A stretch of 64,000 nt of DNA. Source: Daphnia pulex (taxonomy: Eukaryota > Arthropoda > Branchiopoda > Diplostraca > Daphniidae). The stretch covers positions 8,556,001 to 8,620,000 of the forward strand of contig NC_060020.1 of the NCBI RefSeq assembly GCF_021134715.1. Direction: 5' to 3'. Both the position numbers and the translations under genes were made by a program. Of the stretch, positions 22,113-34,624 are shown one piece after another (positions within the stretch are counted from its first letter, which is position 1; the number at the start of each line of letters is the position of its first letter). Under the pieces are notes generated by a model. The model ran no database searches. It saw only the letters and a program-made list of their open reading frames with translations, and was not told the DNA's origin.

Positions 22113-22829
22113 GCTCCCCTCCACCTAATACCTATAGGAAAAACCACGCGTTATTGTATTTTATTACATTTATTTTCTCAACATATTAAATTAGGATTTT
22201 GACTGGGGTTAGTGTCGGAATGGCAAAATCCAAACACAACAATAAAAAAAAACACTTGCTGCAAAACACGCATGCTGAGGCTATTAACATCGACGAAACA
22301 ATAGTAGAAGAAGCTCTGACTGTTTCAAAAACAATACCGCTGAAAAGACGAGGAAGGCTGCCATAGGAGAAGAAAGTTTTTTTGCCACCAGCTTATGCAC
22401 AAAAGCAAGAAACAACGCCAGCTTAAAGCATATCATCTACAATAATTTTTTAACATTCTGAATCATCTAGAAGGACAACGTCAACACAATTCACGTCCTA
22501 CAAACGGTGTATCTCCTGACGAAGAAAATTCTTCGTCAGGAAAAGTAGAAAAATAAAATCAAAATTACGCAGAAAAGGAATTTATCGGTGACTCTGCTTT
22601 GGACAATTAGATAAAAATAACACAAGCTAACGGAGTTCAACGGGCTCCTGTCGAAGAGAATCAGTGTGCTGTTTACGCGAAGCATGACAAATAATTTGTT
22701 CAATTAGAAATTTCCAATCCTTGATTGAGAAATAGGTGAGTCTTTATTTTGTATTGGAAGCCATCATATTTCTCATCCAATATTTCTCATCCAATATTTC
22801 TGTAATGAATTTTCACTCAGATAATGAGA
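22113..22829. other. no gene supported
   Basis: A short plus-strand frame starting near 22220 (MAKSKHNNKKKHLLQ) is basic and ends quickly in stops. It may be a decayed nuclear or gag-like protein start. Nothing else is recognisable. Confidence 0.4.
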
Positions 22830-23530
22830 CCGTTGCGATAAAAATACTGGGTCAGATGGGAGAAAAAGCCAACTGGCTTAAGCGTAGGGAATTCTGTTTT
22901 GAATGCATGTAAAAAGTCTCCTTGATATGCTATATTGTCTCCTCATCGTTGTATGATTCAACATCATCATCTCTATTAAAGACATCTGTGATCGCTAGTG
23001 GTTAGCGCAACTCCAACGTGTTTTCAGAAAGTGGCACAGAAATATAAAAATTGCTGCTGAAATCTCCAACAAGAGTGATCGTAAAAGACATAAAACAAAG
23101 TTTGATCAAATGAAACCCGATAACCTAATTAAACCAACTGTTAGCTGCTACCCGAGCTTCAACTCTCATAACCACCAGCAAAGTACCAATCGGAAATAAT
23201 CCAATCGGCAATAGTCCTGGTCCATCGATGTCCATAGGTGGAAATTGACGGGCAACGAAGTAGGGCTCAAATAACGCCTGTAAAGTAGGGCGGACTTCTG
23301 ATGCTGCCAGTATGTAGCAGGCAATGATTTCTTACGCAATGTTTTAAACACTTGTTAACAGTATGTCAACTAAAAAAAATCGAAGACATAAAAAATACGT
23401 CACTATACTCATTTTGAAGCTTAAGTCTAGCACCTTCTCCTTCTCTCCTTATTATAAGAGTCGTAATTTGCGTTATCAAGTCTTCATTTACGACTTTTCC
23501 ACAAAGCTTTATATATTATTATATTATTTT
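22830..23530 (-). pseudogene. unidentified duplicated coding unit, copy 1
   Basis: The minus strand carries an interrupted frame (PPMDIDGPGLLPIGL, then RVEARV, then PLAITDVFNRDDD) homologous to the better-preserved unit at 34700-35460. Homology continues on the right through CTTCTCCTTCTCTCC to the ATTATATTATT tail, so the repeated unit is about 0.7 kb. This copy has several stops. I do not recognise the protein; it could belong to an unclassified transposable element or to a duplicated host gene. Confidence 0.4.
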
Positions 23531-26500
23531 TGACAATTTCTCAAAAAAATTTGTAGAGCTTGCCATTGAAATTAATTCCTTTCAAAACCATTAAACTTCC
23601 TATGATACATAAAGCTGAATCCATTTTGGGATTGTAGGAAAAATGAATTTTGATGTATCCACCAACCAAAAGAACTTAAAAGCAGGTTAGTTTATTTGCA
23701 TTCTTTCAAAATATTACACAACATATATAACATATTGAACATATAACATATCTAATATTGATTAGATTAGATTGTAAACTATCAAGTTGTTCCTGAAAAA
23801 AAGATTTCTATTTATTAAACGATAATGGTGAATAATTAAATTCAACCAAATAAGAATTTTTCCAGTAACATCCCACTCTCATCACCGGGACTGTTTCAGC
23901 TTATTACATTTAAAAATGTTTTACTTGAACCTTTAAACATGAACACTACACGGTCTTTATATTTCAATAACTGTATTTAAGAGCTTTAATTCATCTATTA
24001 ATAATCAATTTTAAAATTCTAGTTACTGATTTGAATATTTGATGCTTTGCGGAACAAAAGGTAAAAAAGCTGGCACGCAAACCAATTCATGTTTTTTAGC
24101 ACTAATCTTATTGAGCTTTATAAGACAACAGTGAACCAATTTTCGGGATCCAAATTGAAAAAAACAGAAAGAGCCAACACAAACAGCCTGATGTTTCTTC
24201 ACCAACTACCCTATGAAGCTATGAAGCACAAAAAGACTTGTTAACGAACGCTCCAAAAATATCCTTTTATATATTGCTGTATCAACAGGGAGTAACATTA
24301 TGCAAACACTCAATGTCCTTGACAGATTCCCAGACCAAAACCATTCCCCCCCCCCCCCAAAAAAAAATAACAGTTGGTGAGTGCCAGACATATTTACTGG
24401 GCTACCTAAAAGTTACAGCAACCCCCATGATTACTGCGAAAAGATTTTTGTAATGCTGAAAGCTTAACTCCTCTACTCGGATATGCCGATGCGATTAAAA
24501 GAAAATCCGCATCTGACTATGTACAGTATTTACCCTGTCTAAAGGACCTATTCTCAGTGCCTGAAGGTGACAAGAATTGTGTAGCCCAATCAACCACGTA
24601 GGCTGAACTGATAAAAATGGTTAACACGAACACTCGGACCGTTATTGACTAAGCTAGGAGTACTAAGTGATAAATATCATAGGAAAAATTGCCCTAATGT
24701 GGAATCCTAACAATTATCACAATAATCACTGTTTAGGCTGTTCTGAAAATTCCCTGATGATCAAGACTCCTTTATGTTTCTTCTCTCTTTCTCTCTTGTT
24801 AATCGTTGACGTCTGCGTATTTACAGTGGGGTCTAAAAATCTGACTTGGCTTTAGTCGATCACATTTACGCTCCCACCAATAAGTGACTACATAAGTATA
24901 CACATTTACTCCTTACTTTTACCTCATTAATCAAATACACCCCAATTATGGGGTGCATTTATATTTTGTTTTATATGCAGATTGGTCCTTCAACACTTCT
25001 GCCCTTTTAAATTAGGGAAGAAAGTGGATCTCAATGGCGATTTCCCCAAGTATGCGCAAATGCAATTTTCACTTCTTTTTTTAAGAGAATTTTTTTTTGT
25101 TGATTGGGAACTTAAAATACCTTCAAATTTACAGGCTGAAAATTACAGACTGATACTCTATGATTGAATTTCTTATAATATGGGAATGAAGGCAGGAGTC
25201 AAGTTTCTTTTTTGTGATCCCTTAGTTTGTCATAATGCAACCACTTGGAATAATAGTTATGCGCACCTTACTGTTATGGATTATTTTGGCAGTTGGTAGA
25301 ACTGTCTTTTTATACCATTTCGATCCGAAGTTAGGCCAAGAGCCGTTACGCAAAAAGTGTTTGTATTGACAATTAGATCCTTCGCAATAACCTTAATCGT
25401 GAACGTAACGAAGGCTTTGCCCGTTCCAGTGGGCGCCAGTATTAACCGAAAACATCAGAAGAATGGCTTATGTTGAATACAGCTCAAATGATGAAGAAAA
25501 CTAAACGAAATGAAAACCACCCGAAAAGCAAGTCATCATATTAAATAGAGTGCAAGAGGCTAAGCAAAATATGGTAGAACCTGGTGAAATCCACTCGACA
25601 GAGGAAAATGTAAAATTCAAATTTAAGAACTACTGAAGATAAAAAATAGAATGATTTTTTCAAAAACTTTGCGTTGGTCGAAGACAGCCAACTGATTTCA
25701 CCTCAAAAGCACTTTGCAAATAGCAAATGACGAGCGTGAATCTTTATTGACACATTCTTACGGTATGAACAACGGGAAGATTCACATTCGCAAAAGCAAC
25801 AGAATAATATTTGAACAAATATAAAAGAAGCCATCGTTGTGACATCGCTGACTTGTAAGTGAAAGAAAGAAGTATTTTTATAAAGATGAACTGGCATGAA
25901 ATTGAGAGATTGAATGGTGTTTAACTGTGCCATAATTACAACGAAAAGCATTGAAAAGTGACACTGAAAATGAGTAAAGAACTCAGTTTCAAGAGCTTTA
26001 CTAAATATATTGCAGTTTGTTCCTTGGCTGAAAAGTAAGTCAAATGGGAGTTTTGTTAAGTTTTTGAACCTAGTGAAACCAAAAATACAACTATCAGCCA
26101 GACTTAAGACGTATTTCCAAATGGAAAAAATAAATTCACCAGGGCTCCAAAAATTATGCAAGGTGGAATCAAGACGGAGTATTATTACCAATTTTATACT
26201 AGCAAGAAACTCGAAACTGGGTTGCAAATCAAAATATTATTAAGGGTAGTGTCATCGTTTCTATGATTTACAGGAAATCATATGAATAGGTTCAGAGTTC
26301 TTCTAGTGAATTATATCTTATGAACAACTGTGGTATGCTATGCATAATCCGAAAGTCATTTTTTGGGACACACGTTATTATTATACTAAAATGTAACAGG
26401 CACTCGTCTTACTCACTTATCCTGTCAATACAAGACAATATATTCTATTTCCCACACGGATTCTTTTACCCGAAGGGTTTTCAGTTTTTTCACTGGTACG

Positions 26501-27139
26501 GGTTGGATAAGCCAGGGAGAAGTATAGAGGAGAGAGTGGTTGCTATCCCAGTACAGGAGGAGTTGAACCCACAGCTGTCTGGTGAATGGAAGTCACCACA
26601 AGTTGGCATCACAGTGGGGAGTTTACAGTTCTCTTATGGGAAACCAAGAAACAAAATGAGAAAAAGACATCTAAAAAATGCAATGAAATAACAGAAACTT
26701 TGTTATTATACTAACTAATTGTTTCTTAATTGAACTCACAATTAAAAAATTGTATATTGAAAAAATTCAAAATGTAATGTTTATTATCCCTGAGAGTATA
26801 TATATAATGTTATATATATAGCATTATATAAAGTGGCCATTCCCAAAACATAGAAGGATTTTTGAATTCTCAACATGACATAATACATTTTACACAGGTA
26901 TATCAGTTTTCCCAGTTTACAGAGCTGTATTTGTGTTTAATAAGAAGAATTAAAAGGACATTCATAACATTTACATTGTCCAGAAGAAAAAAAGAATGGG
27001 AAAAATTCAGATTTCTATGAATAAAACCTTCTTTGCCATCAGCATCTTCCGAATCATAACTTGCCCACTAAAGAGAGCCGTAAGAAACAAAGAACGTTTT
27101 GTATAGTAAATTTAGTAAGACAGTATATTCAGACATTCT
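23531..27139. other. AT-rich region without supported genes
   Basis: About 3.6 kb with only short ORFs. A C10-A10 homopolymer junction lies near 24345-24366. A 123-residue plus-strand frame at 26320-26691 ends in a charged, protein-like stretch (RSIEERVVAIPVQEELNPQL), which I could not assign. Alternating TA tracts occur near 26,795-26,830. Confidence 0.5.
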
Positions 27140-27337
27140 TGTTGAGTGTAAAATAAACAAACTGGACAGTGCGGCAACGCAGCATAGCCAGTAAAGAAGG
27201 GAGGAGGAGAAAGACCTCCCAGAGACAAAGGAATCAGAGAGGGAGACTCAGTGCTGTTGAGGATTGTGGCTAGGCTGGCTGAGGTAAAGGGTGTTCTGTT
27301 CGGCAGGCAGGTTCAGGTGCAAATTTCTATTCCAACA
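27140..27337 (+). repeat. 5' LTR of the deleted copia element
   Basis: It begins TGTTGAGTGTAAAATAAACA and ends TTTCTATTCCAACA, giving the TGTTG...CAACA terminal inverted pair. It matches the 3' LTR over its 198 bp by eye. Confidence 0.92.
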
Positions 27338-27351
27338 GGTTATGGGCCCAG
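27338..27351 (+). promoter_or_regulatory. primer binding site, copia type
   Basis: GGTTATGGGCCCAG directly follows the 5' LTR; the Drosophila copia family uses the same internal initiator tRNA-Met sequence. Confidence 0.75.
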
Positions 27352-27379
27352 CTGTACGCACAGCTAACAGCTACTCTGT

Positions 27380-27715
27380 TTGATCAATTTATTTCCCTCT
27401 TTGTGTGTCACCTTGGCTAACTGTTCACAAGAATTTAGAAATTTGGTTTGGAGTGATGGAGAAAGATGGCCGCCGCCTCGCTGTATGGTGTCTGGATGGG
27501 AAAAACTACGCGTCTTGGAAATTCGGAATGAAGTTGGCGTTATAATCGTTTGATCAATTTATTTCCTGTTTTGTGTGTCCTCGGCTAACTGTTGACAAGA
27601 ATTTAGAATAGTTTGGAGTGATGGAGAAAGATGGCTGCCGCCACGCTGTATGGTGTCTGGATGGGAAAAAGCTACGCGTCTTGAAAATTCGGAATGAAGC
27701 TGGTGTTACAAAGTG
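27380..27715 (+). repeat. tandem duplication of the gag start, about 168 bp twice
   Basis: The segment from TGATCAATTTATTTCC through the gag ATG and the GGATGGGAAAAA stretch occurs twice, near 27380-27549 and 27550-27715. Each copy starts a gag frame that ends early; the second copy also shifts frame. Confidence 0.75.
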
Positions 27716-27725
27716 ATGAGCTTTC

Positions 27726-28110
27726 ATCTACAAGAAAGCTGGTGCTTTTCCACATCGTAATGATGTGAGAGGGATTCCACATTGAGATAATGTGAAGAAT
27801 CTACAAGAAAGCTGGTGCTTTTCCACATCGTGATGATGTGAGAGGGATTCCGCATTGAGATAATGTGAAGAATCTACAAGAAAGCTGGTGTTTTTCCACA
27901 TCGTGATGATGTGAGAGGGATTCCGCATTGAGATAATGTGAAGAATCTACAAGAAAGCTGGTGTCTTTCTACATCGTGAGAGGGATTCCACATTATGATA
28001 ATGTGAGAGGGATTCTGCATTGAGATAATGTAAAGAATCTAGTTGAAAGCAGGTGCTTTTCCACAACGTGAGAGGGATTCCGCATTATGACAATGTGAGG
28101 CCAAGCCTGG
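27726..28110 (+). repeat. 73-bp tandem repeat array
   Basis: Units start at 27728, 27801, 27874 and 27947 (CTACAAGAAAGCTGGTG...), then continue in shortened, rearranged form to about 28110. Adjacent units are nearly identical. Each contains a small dyad around CCACATCGTGATGATGTG. There are no unique spacers. Confidence 0.9.
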
Positions 28111-28276
28111 ACATAAGTCACTGCTGGAGGACATTAGGCAAGGGATGGCGGGCCATTATATTGCATTCCATTATATTGCGACAATCAAGGTGCAATTAAA
28201 GTGGCCTACAACCAGGAGATGCACAGGAAGATGAAACCCAACATGTGTATTTTTGGAGGTCCAGTTTGAGGGGAGG

Positions 28277-28474
28277 TGTTGAGTGTAAAATAAACAAACT
28301 GGACAGTGCGGCAACGCAGCATAGCCAGTAAAGAAGGGAGGAGGAGAAAGACCTCCCAGAGACAAAGGAATCAGAGAGGGAGACTCAGTGCTGTTGAGGA
28401 TTGTGGCTAGGCTGGCTGAGGTAAAGGGTGTTCTGTTCGGCAGGCAGGTTCAGGTGCAAATTTCTATTCCAACA
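28277..28474 (+). repeat. 3' LTR of the deleted copia element
   Basis: This is a second 198-bp copy of the LTR, preceded by the purine tract at 28268-28276 and followed by the ATTCT target-site duplication. Confidence 0.92.
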
Positions 28475-28932
28475 ATTCTAACATTGTTGGTACACAGTAC
28501 TTCTTTTGAGAAAAGCATCATACTTTATCAAAATTTAAGGAAACATCATGTGTAAAGATGAAAGCTATATTTAAGGAGCTTTTGGGTGTAGGTTAGTGGA
28601 CTCGATAGTCCATAGCATTAATTGCTCATCAGCTTATAATCCTTCTTTTTGTCAATGGACCAAAATATTGCTGCTTTAAATCCGGCCTGTTGCCATTTCA
28701 GAATTTTGATCACCAACGGAAACAAATCCAAAATTTCCGTCCAATACTGACGTCACCTCAATATCACAAACGGTTATCGAAGGCAGTGCGGAACCGGAAC
28801 CACCTATTGCTCACCTGGTGCCAGAAGAAGCTCCGGTATATCTCCACCGCCTATGTGAAGAGAGAAGATTCGAAGCCAAGACCTTAAAGAAATATTTACA
28901 ATTATCTAATAGCAGGTTTCATTTCTAGTTGA

Positions 28933-29175
28933 TAGAGCCTCTTGTTGTTGAACCACACCCTCTAATGTGAAAGAGTAATTAATTTAGTTTCATACAAATA
29001 CAGTACCAGAGGAAGAGATTTCCAACCTGAGAATCAGTGTTGTTTGGTCTTGAGTTTGCTGTAGCCTCTCGTTGGTGAACCACAACCTGTAACGTGGAAG
29101 AGTTATTATTAATTTAGTTTAATACAAAAACAGTACAAGAGGAATAAGTTTCCTACCTGAGAATCAGCATTCATG
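28933..29175. repeat. imperfect direct duplication, about 131-bp period
   Basis: GCCTCTTGTTGTTGAACCAC near 28935 recurs as GCCTCTCGTTGGTGAACCAC near 29066. Both copies continue through AATTTAGTTT, a CAGTACMAGAGGAA stretch and CCTGAGAATCAG. Confidence 0.7.
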
Positions 29176-29179
29176 GTTT

Positions 29180-29640
29180 CATATCATTAATAGCCTCTTG
29201 GGCTGAATCAGGATGTGGATTGTCAACCAATTTTCTTATCCTGCTTACAAAAGTTTCAGGTTAACACCCTGCAATACAAAGATAGAATAAGTAGCAATAA
29301 GTTAAAATTTCATTAACATTTTGGATTAAACTTCAGCAATTCCACAGCAAATGCTTTCTCAATCGCACTGCTATGGATCAGTTCATTCAACCCTTCTGTT
29401 GTACGCATTTTTCTTGTTGTTTTTTTTTTTTAATTTTTTGTTTAATTTTCTGCCACCATAATTAAAAGTGAATGAACTCCCATTGTACTCAATTTATCTT
29501 GAAGTTTTTCAATGGAATTCATGGCATTCCACCGTTTCCCCATATCCCATGTTGCAGCAGGTTTGTTATTATTAGATAAGGCAGCATCTGCTGTAGCTGC
29601 AGCAAATAATTTTTTTCCTCCATAGTGCTATTTGCCATTT
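29180..29640 (-). pseudogene. possible decayed minus-strand gene, unidentified
   Basis: Minus-strand frames look protein-like but are broken. One starts ATG near 29640 (MANSTMEEK) and needs a one-base shift in an A-run to continue as NKPAATWDMGKRWNAMNSIE. A second block gives EGLNELIHSSAIEKAFAVEL near 29330-29395. A third gives RIRKLVDNPHPDSAQEAIND near 29180-29245. I do not recognise the family. Confidence 0.3.
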
Positions 29641-31506
29641 TGTTCTTTTATGAGATTATTATTTAAAAGGTTAAAAGAAGAATAAAATGAAGCATTGGTT
29701 TTGCATGACAATCGGTTTCGATTTCAACATTTTCGAGAACGAATCTATTTGTCCGATTAGAGCCTCTGGTGAAAGAACGCTGAAATGTGTTGCGAGATTG
29801 GACTATAATCCAATACTCGTCGAGATCTATCGATTTATGTTAAATTTATGTTAAAAACTGTGAAGGATAAATAGTGAAAAGAAAATCTGAACACTTTTTC
29901 TTTTTGCGGTCTAGCCCGTTTTTGGGCTAGACCGTTTTTGCGATCTAGCCCTATACTGGACCTTATTGATCAAAACGGAAAAAGAAAAAGTGTTGTGCGA
30001 AAGCCCAGATTTTCACAGATTTCGCTACTCTCCGTCATCTGGTGGCCGAAAAAGGAACGAATCCTTTCCCCTGAGGCAGATATCATTGTCAGCTACCTGC
30101 GTTATCAAGGTACCCGAAGGGATATTTGCGATTTTTTTTTCATTAAAAAGAGATCAAAATAGCGTATGACGTACAAAAAATTTGTTTTTTCTTCGATGTT
30201 GAATTTGGTGTTGCAGAAGCTTGGCAAACTCGTAACTCTACTGCCCATTCTTCGCTGGGTTTTTCACTCGTGAATAAAGAGGCCGGAGAGTGATGGGGTC
30301 TAAGTTCCGTTTGTCTTGACCACAATACCTCACGAAATTCAGTTCTTTAGATAAATCTCCTTAAGAAAAAAATAATTGTTTACTACTAGTGAATGTGATC
30401 AATTTAAAAATCTTATTATATAATACCGTCCTTGATAAGTTCTCCTGTTGTCCCATTAGAGGTTTCCCTAATTCCAGAAGATAAATATTATTTAGTAATA
30501 ATCAGTCAAAATTCTATAGCATATGTACAATAGACATCCTACTTAATCCACAGTATCCACACTAAGAAAACAATATTTGTCGAAAACTTCTGAAGAGATT
30601 CCCTCATTGTTATATTTACCTATTCGTCTTCTCTGCTCAGGCATCCTATCTCTACGAGCACTTTTAATTGGATCCATATCCACTTTCTTATGACGACCCA
30701 TTTTCCAAAACAAATGTAATTGCCCGAAATTATTTGACACTAAAAATTTGAATATGGACTGTACACCAGACGACCAGACAATGGGCTGAAATGTACTGTA
30801 ATGGTCGTTTACTCGTTTCGTTTCAAAATCAAAGTCAAACTCAAAGTCAATGTCACTACGCGGTCATTCTATTCTATTTACACTTTCATCATTCCAAAAG
30901 AGAAGTGGCGCTTTTTAGATTTACACGAATCCTCTAACATTAAAACTATTTTTTGTATTTTGGCTTGATTAGCCACCTAGTGTAAAAACTTCATTAGCTT
31001 TAGCCACCTAGTGTGAAAACAATCGCTAAAGCCATCTAGTGTGACAAAAATACTAACAAAAAACTAAAGCCATCTAGTATCAAAATCGCCAATTAAACCA
31101 GCCGCAGTGGATAGAAACCCTTCGGGTAATTATCGCCTCAAAAATTTGCCCGACCAGCTCCTCCTCTATTCCTCCTTCATGTTTTCACTGAACGGACTAT
31201 AGTCCGATCTCGTTGTCGTCTAGATCGGACCGTCTAGCGGGGAAAATCGGATTATAGTCCGATCTTGCCATTCAATTAAGCAAGATTCATTTAAGCTTTT
31301 CAGTAGCTTTTTTTTTGGGGGGGGGAAGGGTGACCAATTCAAATTTAAATATTTTCCAGCCCAAAACTTAGACCGACGATTTGAGAACATTGATTTCTGA
31401 TACTTAGTAAAGTAAATGCCACTTGAATTTGTAGTCTGGGAGACGTCAGACACCTTAAAATTGTGCATATCGGTTACAAACAGTGACTTTTGTGCATATT
31501 TGAATA
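29641..31506. other. no gene supported; small palindromes
   Basis: Only short ORFs are seen. A hairpin GGTCTAGCCC-gtttttG-GGCTAGACC lies near 29910-29935. Two related palindromes occur at 31193-31206 (CGGACTATAGTCCG) and 31249-31262 (CGGATTATAGTCCG). A poly-G/A run is at about 31315-31328. A minus-strand frame at 30543-30700 (MGRHKKVDMDPIKSARRDRM) is basic and unassigned. Confidence 0.45.
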
Positions 31507-32405
31507 TGGGGAAGAGAACAGAACTGAGTGTAGAAGATAGAACAAAAATAATTGTTCTTAGACAAAATACGGCCATGTCAATGCGTGCAATAGGTGAGAG
31601 CGTTGGTTGTAGTGTCAGTTGTGTGAAAAAGACTTTAGACCGCTAACGTGAAACAAATTCATTGGAAGATCGTCCAAGATCAGGCCAGCCAAATGCAATG
31701 ACCCAAAAAGACAACCGTTACGTTTCATTAATGGCGGAACGGAATCGTTTTAAAACAGTTCCTGTTCTTCAAAAAGAATAAAATTGTGGGAGAAAGGAAG
31801 AAGAGAAAGTTTGTCAAACTACAATAGGCAAAGCACTTATTAAAATTGCATTAGGTGGTAGGGTTGCTGCCAAAAACCCCTGACTAAGGGCGCCTAACAT
31901 ATAAAAAAGATTGGCTTTCGCTAAAGCACATGTAAACAGTTGTCAGAAAAGAAATGGAGTAGAGTTCTGTTTACGGATGAAAGTAAATAAACCGACCATG
32001 AAGCATGGTGGTGGAAATGTGATGGTTTGGGGTGGCATTTGCGTACACGGGGTGACTCGACTCAAGCTAATTGTTGGCAAAATGGATTCCACAGCTTAGA
32101 AAAATATTCTACAATACAACGAACTTCCTGATGGCAAACGTTTGCTGGGCAAGGATTTCATTCTTCAACAAGATAACGACTCAAAGCACAAGGAAAAGAG
32201 AGTCATGCGTTATCTAAATAACACACAAAATTATGATAATTTTTCGATTTTTCCCCCCAGAATTTCAATCATTTGTACTAAGCAAATATATTATTGGTCC
32301 ATCACTTTTTTCCGTATTTTTCATAGGCACCATTTCAAAATAACAAACATGATCTGGCCACCCCAAAGTCCTGATTTAAACCAAACTGAGCAAATTTGGT
32401 AATAA
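31507..32405 (+). mobile_element. decayed Tc1-type transposase
   Basis: Plus-strand frames follow a Tc1 transposase from end to end. An N-terminal HTH part lies at 31507-31646 (MGKRTELSVEDRTKI, then SMRAIGESVGCSVSCVKKTL). A linker follows with RPRSGQPNAMT. A VMVWGGICVHG block is near 32010-32060, FILQQDNDSKHK is near 32158, and WPPQSPDLNQTEQIW ends at 32402. Several stops and an insertion of about 120 bases before the last block show that it is inactive. Terminal inverted repeats were not identified. Confidence 0.9.
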
Positions 32406-32699
32406 TTGTAACATAACTGAACCAATATATTGTTATCTTCTCAGTCTTATTTTTAATTAGGACCATCTTGATACTGCCGTCCGAAAAATGTGTAAGTTCT
32501 ACCAATTTTTTTGAACAACTGCAAAATTGCTGGCATAGAATTTCACTTAAAACTTGAGGGTTTTACCTCAAGTAATATATTTTTCCATGAGAAATAGTTG
32601 TCTTGCCGTTATCGCTGCCAAAGGCGGGCACACACGCTTTTGATTGTTTGTAAATTAAACAAATAAATAAATATAAAGTTCCATTTGTCACTGTAATGA

Positions 32700-33064
32700 A
32701 AGTTGCCGTTTTGTATTTTTCTGGAGTTTCACATATGTCTCAATTCTTCATTGTTTGAAATAATGTACTTGAGGGTAATCGGAATTTTAAGGAGTAAAGT
32801 TTCAACAATGTGGGGTGTAGAAATTGATTTGAAACACTGGTTCAAATCTCTCCAGAAATTAATGGAAAAGACGATTTCTTGTTTGTTGAGCTCTGCCAAT
32901 AGCATCTCATGCAACTGACAAAGTGGCATGAAATCAAGGGAATTTGTTGATAGACGAATGATATTAAAGGCTTCGTTTTTGGAAAACCAGCTATGTATGC
33001 GAGGAGCTAAATGGACAGGGAAATTGTCCTGTAGAAAAATTCTTGGCTGAACATCACATCCCAT
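32700..33064 (-). mobile_element. second Tc1/mariner-type transposase fragment
   Basis: A minus-strand frame reads IFLQDNFPVHLAPRIHSWF, which matches the 'QDN.P.H.A' block of Tc1/mariner DDE transposases. It then reads SLDFMPLCQLHEMLLAEL, in the place of the 'SPDLNPIE..W' block. The catalytic-site context is degraded. It is a different family member and in opposite orientation to the neighbouring Tc1 copy. Confidence 0.65.
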
Positions 33065-34624
33065 CTAACTGACATGTTTCTCAAGAAATTGTTCGTAAGC
33101 TGCTGAGTCAAATTTTCCTTTGATTTCTTCAATTAAGCCTCCACATTTGCTTAGGAAGTCTTTAACGATAAAAATTAGTTGATGTCATTTCTCTGTTATA
33201 AGTTCAAACATATATATTTACTCTATTTCTTTAAAGTCATTGATTGACTGTTGTTCGTCCCCCAAAGTGAACACTCCACATAGGCCTAACATTTTCATTT
33301 AAACTATTTAATAGAAAACAAATGATGAGTGGATTGGAGTTTGCACCACTACACTAATGAAAATTAAATAAGATACCGTTATAATCGATATAACCCCAAT
33401 TGTTGAAATTTTGTAATAGCGCTGCAATTATGTTTCAAACTGATTATTACTGTATTGACATCAGAATTCTTTTTTGGGCATTCCTGCACTTATAATTTTT
33501 TTTGTTTTAGCAAGCATGAATTGGGGTAGAAAAAAAGAAAAGAATCAAATGCAAATCTAGTAAAAAAATATTTTGGTATTCGATTTAGTGCAAAAGTACA
33601 CATGGAAAGCTTTATTGGGCCTTTTTCCGGATTTTCATCGTGAAACTGAAAACGATGATTTTTTATTAACCGGCCCATGTTTTTTTATTTCAATAGTAAC
33701 TAATTGACGTTTATGATTTATTTTAATTTTCCTAGCAGTTGTTTACAACTTCTCGCATTCCTACCCGCGGAATAGACTTATGAAATGGAGGACAAAGGGG
33801 AGGTATGTTGAAAAAAGGAGAAAGTGACTTTTTCACACTTTTTCGCCTTCCCTATTTAACAAGGCTATGCCGCGGGCATAAAAATAGCTATTAATTTTTC
33901 CTACTTGAAAATTCTCCTTTCTCGTCTTCATGAACATGAAATCTACATCACAATGTCAAAACTATGTTAAATTTATGCCAATATTTGAAAACGAAAGTTT
34001 CAAACAATAAATTTAACATAAAATTGACATTGATTTCGTAGGGATAGATTTTTAAAATTATAATGAACAATAAATATTGAATTTTTGTTGTAATATTGTT
34101 AAAAAAAGACATTTATGCGAAGATGCTGATGTCAAATCTTTACTTCATTCATGCCTATGTTTCTAAGCAAAATTTTGAAACAACTGATTTGACTTCAATT
34201 TGACATTAAATTTTTAGTGAAATTTGATTTTGAAGTTATAATGCAAAATTAATATTACGCAGAATTAAATTTTTGATTCAAAAATTGTCAACTAAAAAAG
34301 AAATATTTGTAGTTGATGATGTAAAAAGAGAGCTCGTTGGGCTATGTTTTATTATACTGTTTTTCTATCAACGCTTATATATAATTTTCAAATTCCAGAT
34401 AGTTTTATATCTGGATAACTATCTGGCAATGCTGAAAATGACTAGAAAAATGAAACATTTTTCACTTAACGAACCACAGCAACACCTTTCACATTGTTGT
34501 GAGTTCAATCGACTTTACAATTTGTACTCACATTTTGAAAAAAAAACATGTACTATTTCTTGGGTATCCGAATGGTACTGCTTATGTAAGTCGTTTCTAT
34601 GTAATTGCAGAATCGTAGCATAAG
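33065..34624. other. AT-rich stretch without supported genes
   Basis: Only short chance ORFs are seen. Between about 33950 and 34250 there are several similar AT-rich passages (ATGTTAAATTTATG, TTTGACATTAAATTT), which may be a degraded tandem repeat. Confidence 0.45.

Larger units (their letters stand above)
27140..28474 (+). mobile_element. internally deleted copia element (TRIM-like), complete
   Basis: Two essentially identical 198-bp LTRs bound a 1,335-bp element, flanked by a perfect 5-bp target-site duplication ATTCT (27135-27139 and 28475-28479). The primer site GGTTATGGGCCCAG lies immediately inside the 5' LTR and matches the internal initiator-Met tRNA type used by Drosophila copia. 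A purine tract GAGGGGAGG precedes the 3' LTR. The interior keeps a gag start (MEKDGRRLAVWCLDGKNYAS-like, present twice) and an RNase H tail (DNQGAIKVAYNQ). Everything between is missing, replaced by a 73-bp tandem array. It is non-autonomous and must have been moved by a related full-length copia. Confidence 0.9.

Noticed and set aside
26320..26691. 123-residue plus-strand ORF with a charged C-terminus
   Set aside because: No start context, splice partners or family similarity could be supported, so it was not called as a gene.
27726..28110. CRISPR-like array of 73-bp units
   Set aside because: Units are contiguous without unique spacers and lie inside a eukaryotic copia derivative; it is an ordinary tandem repeat.
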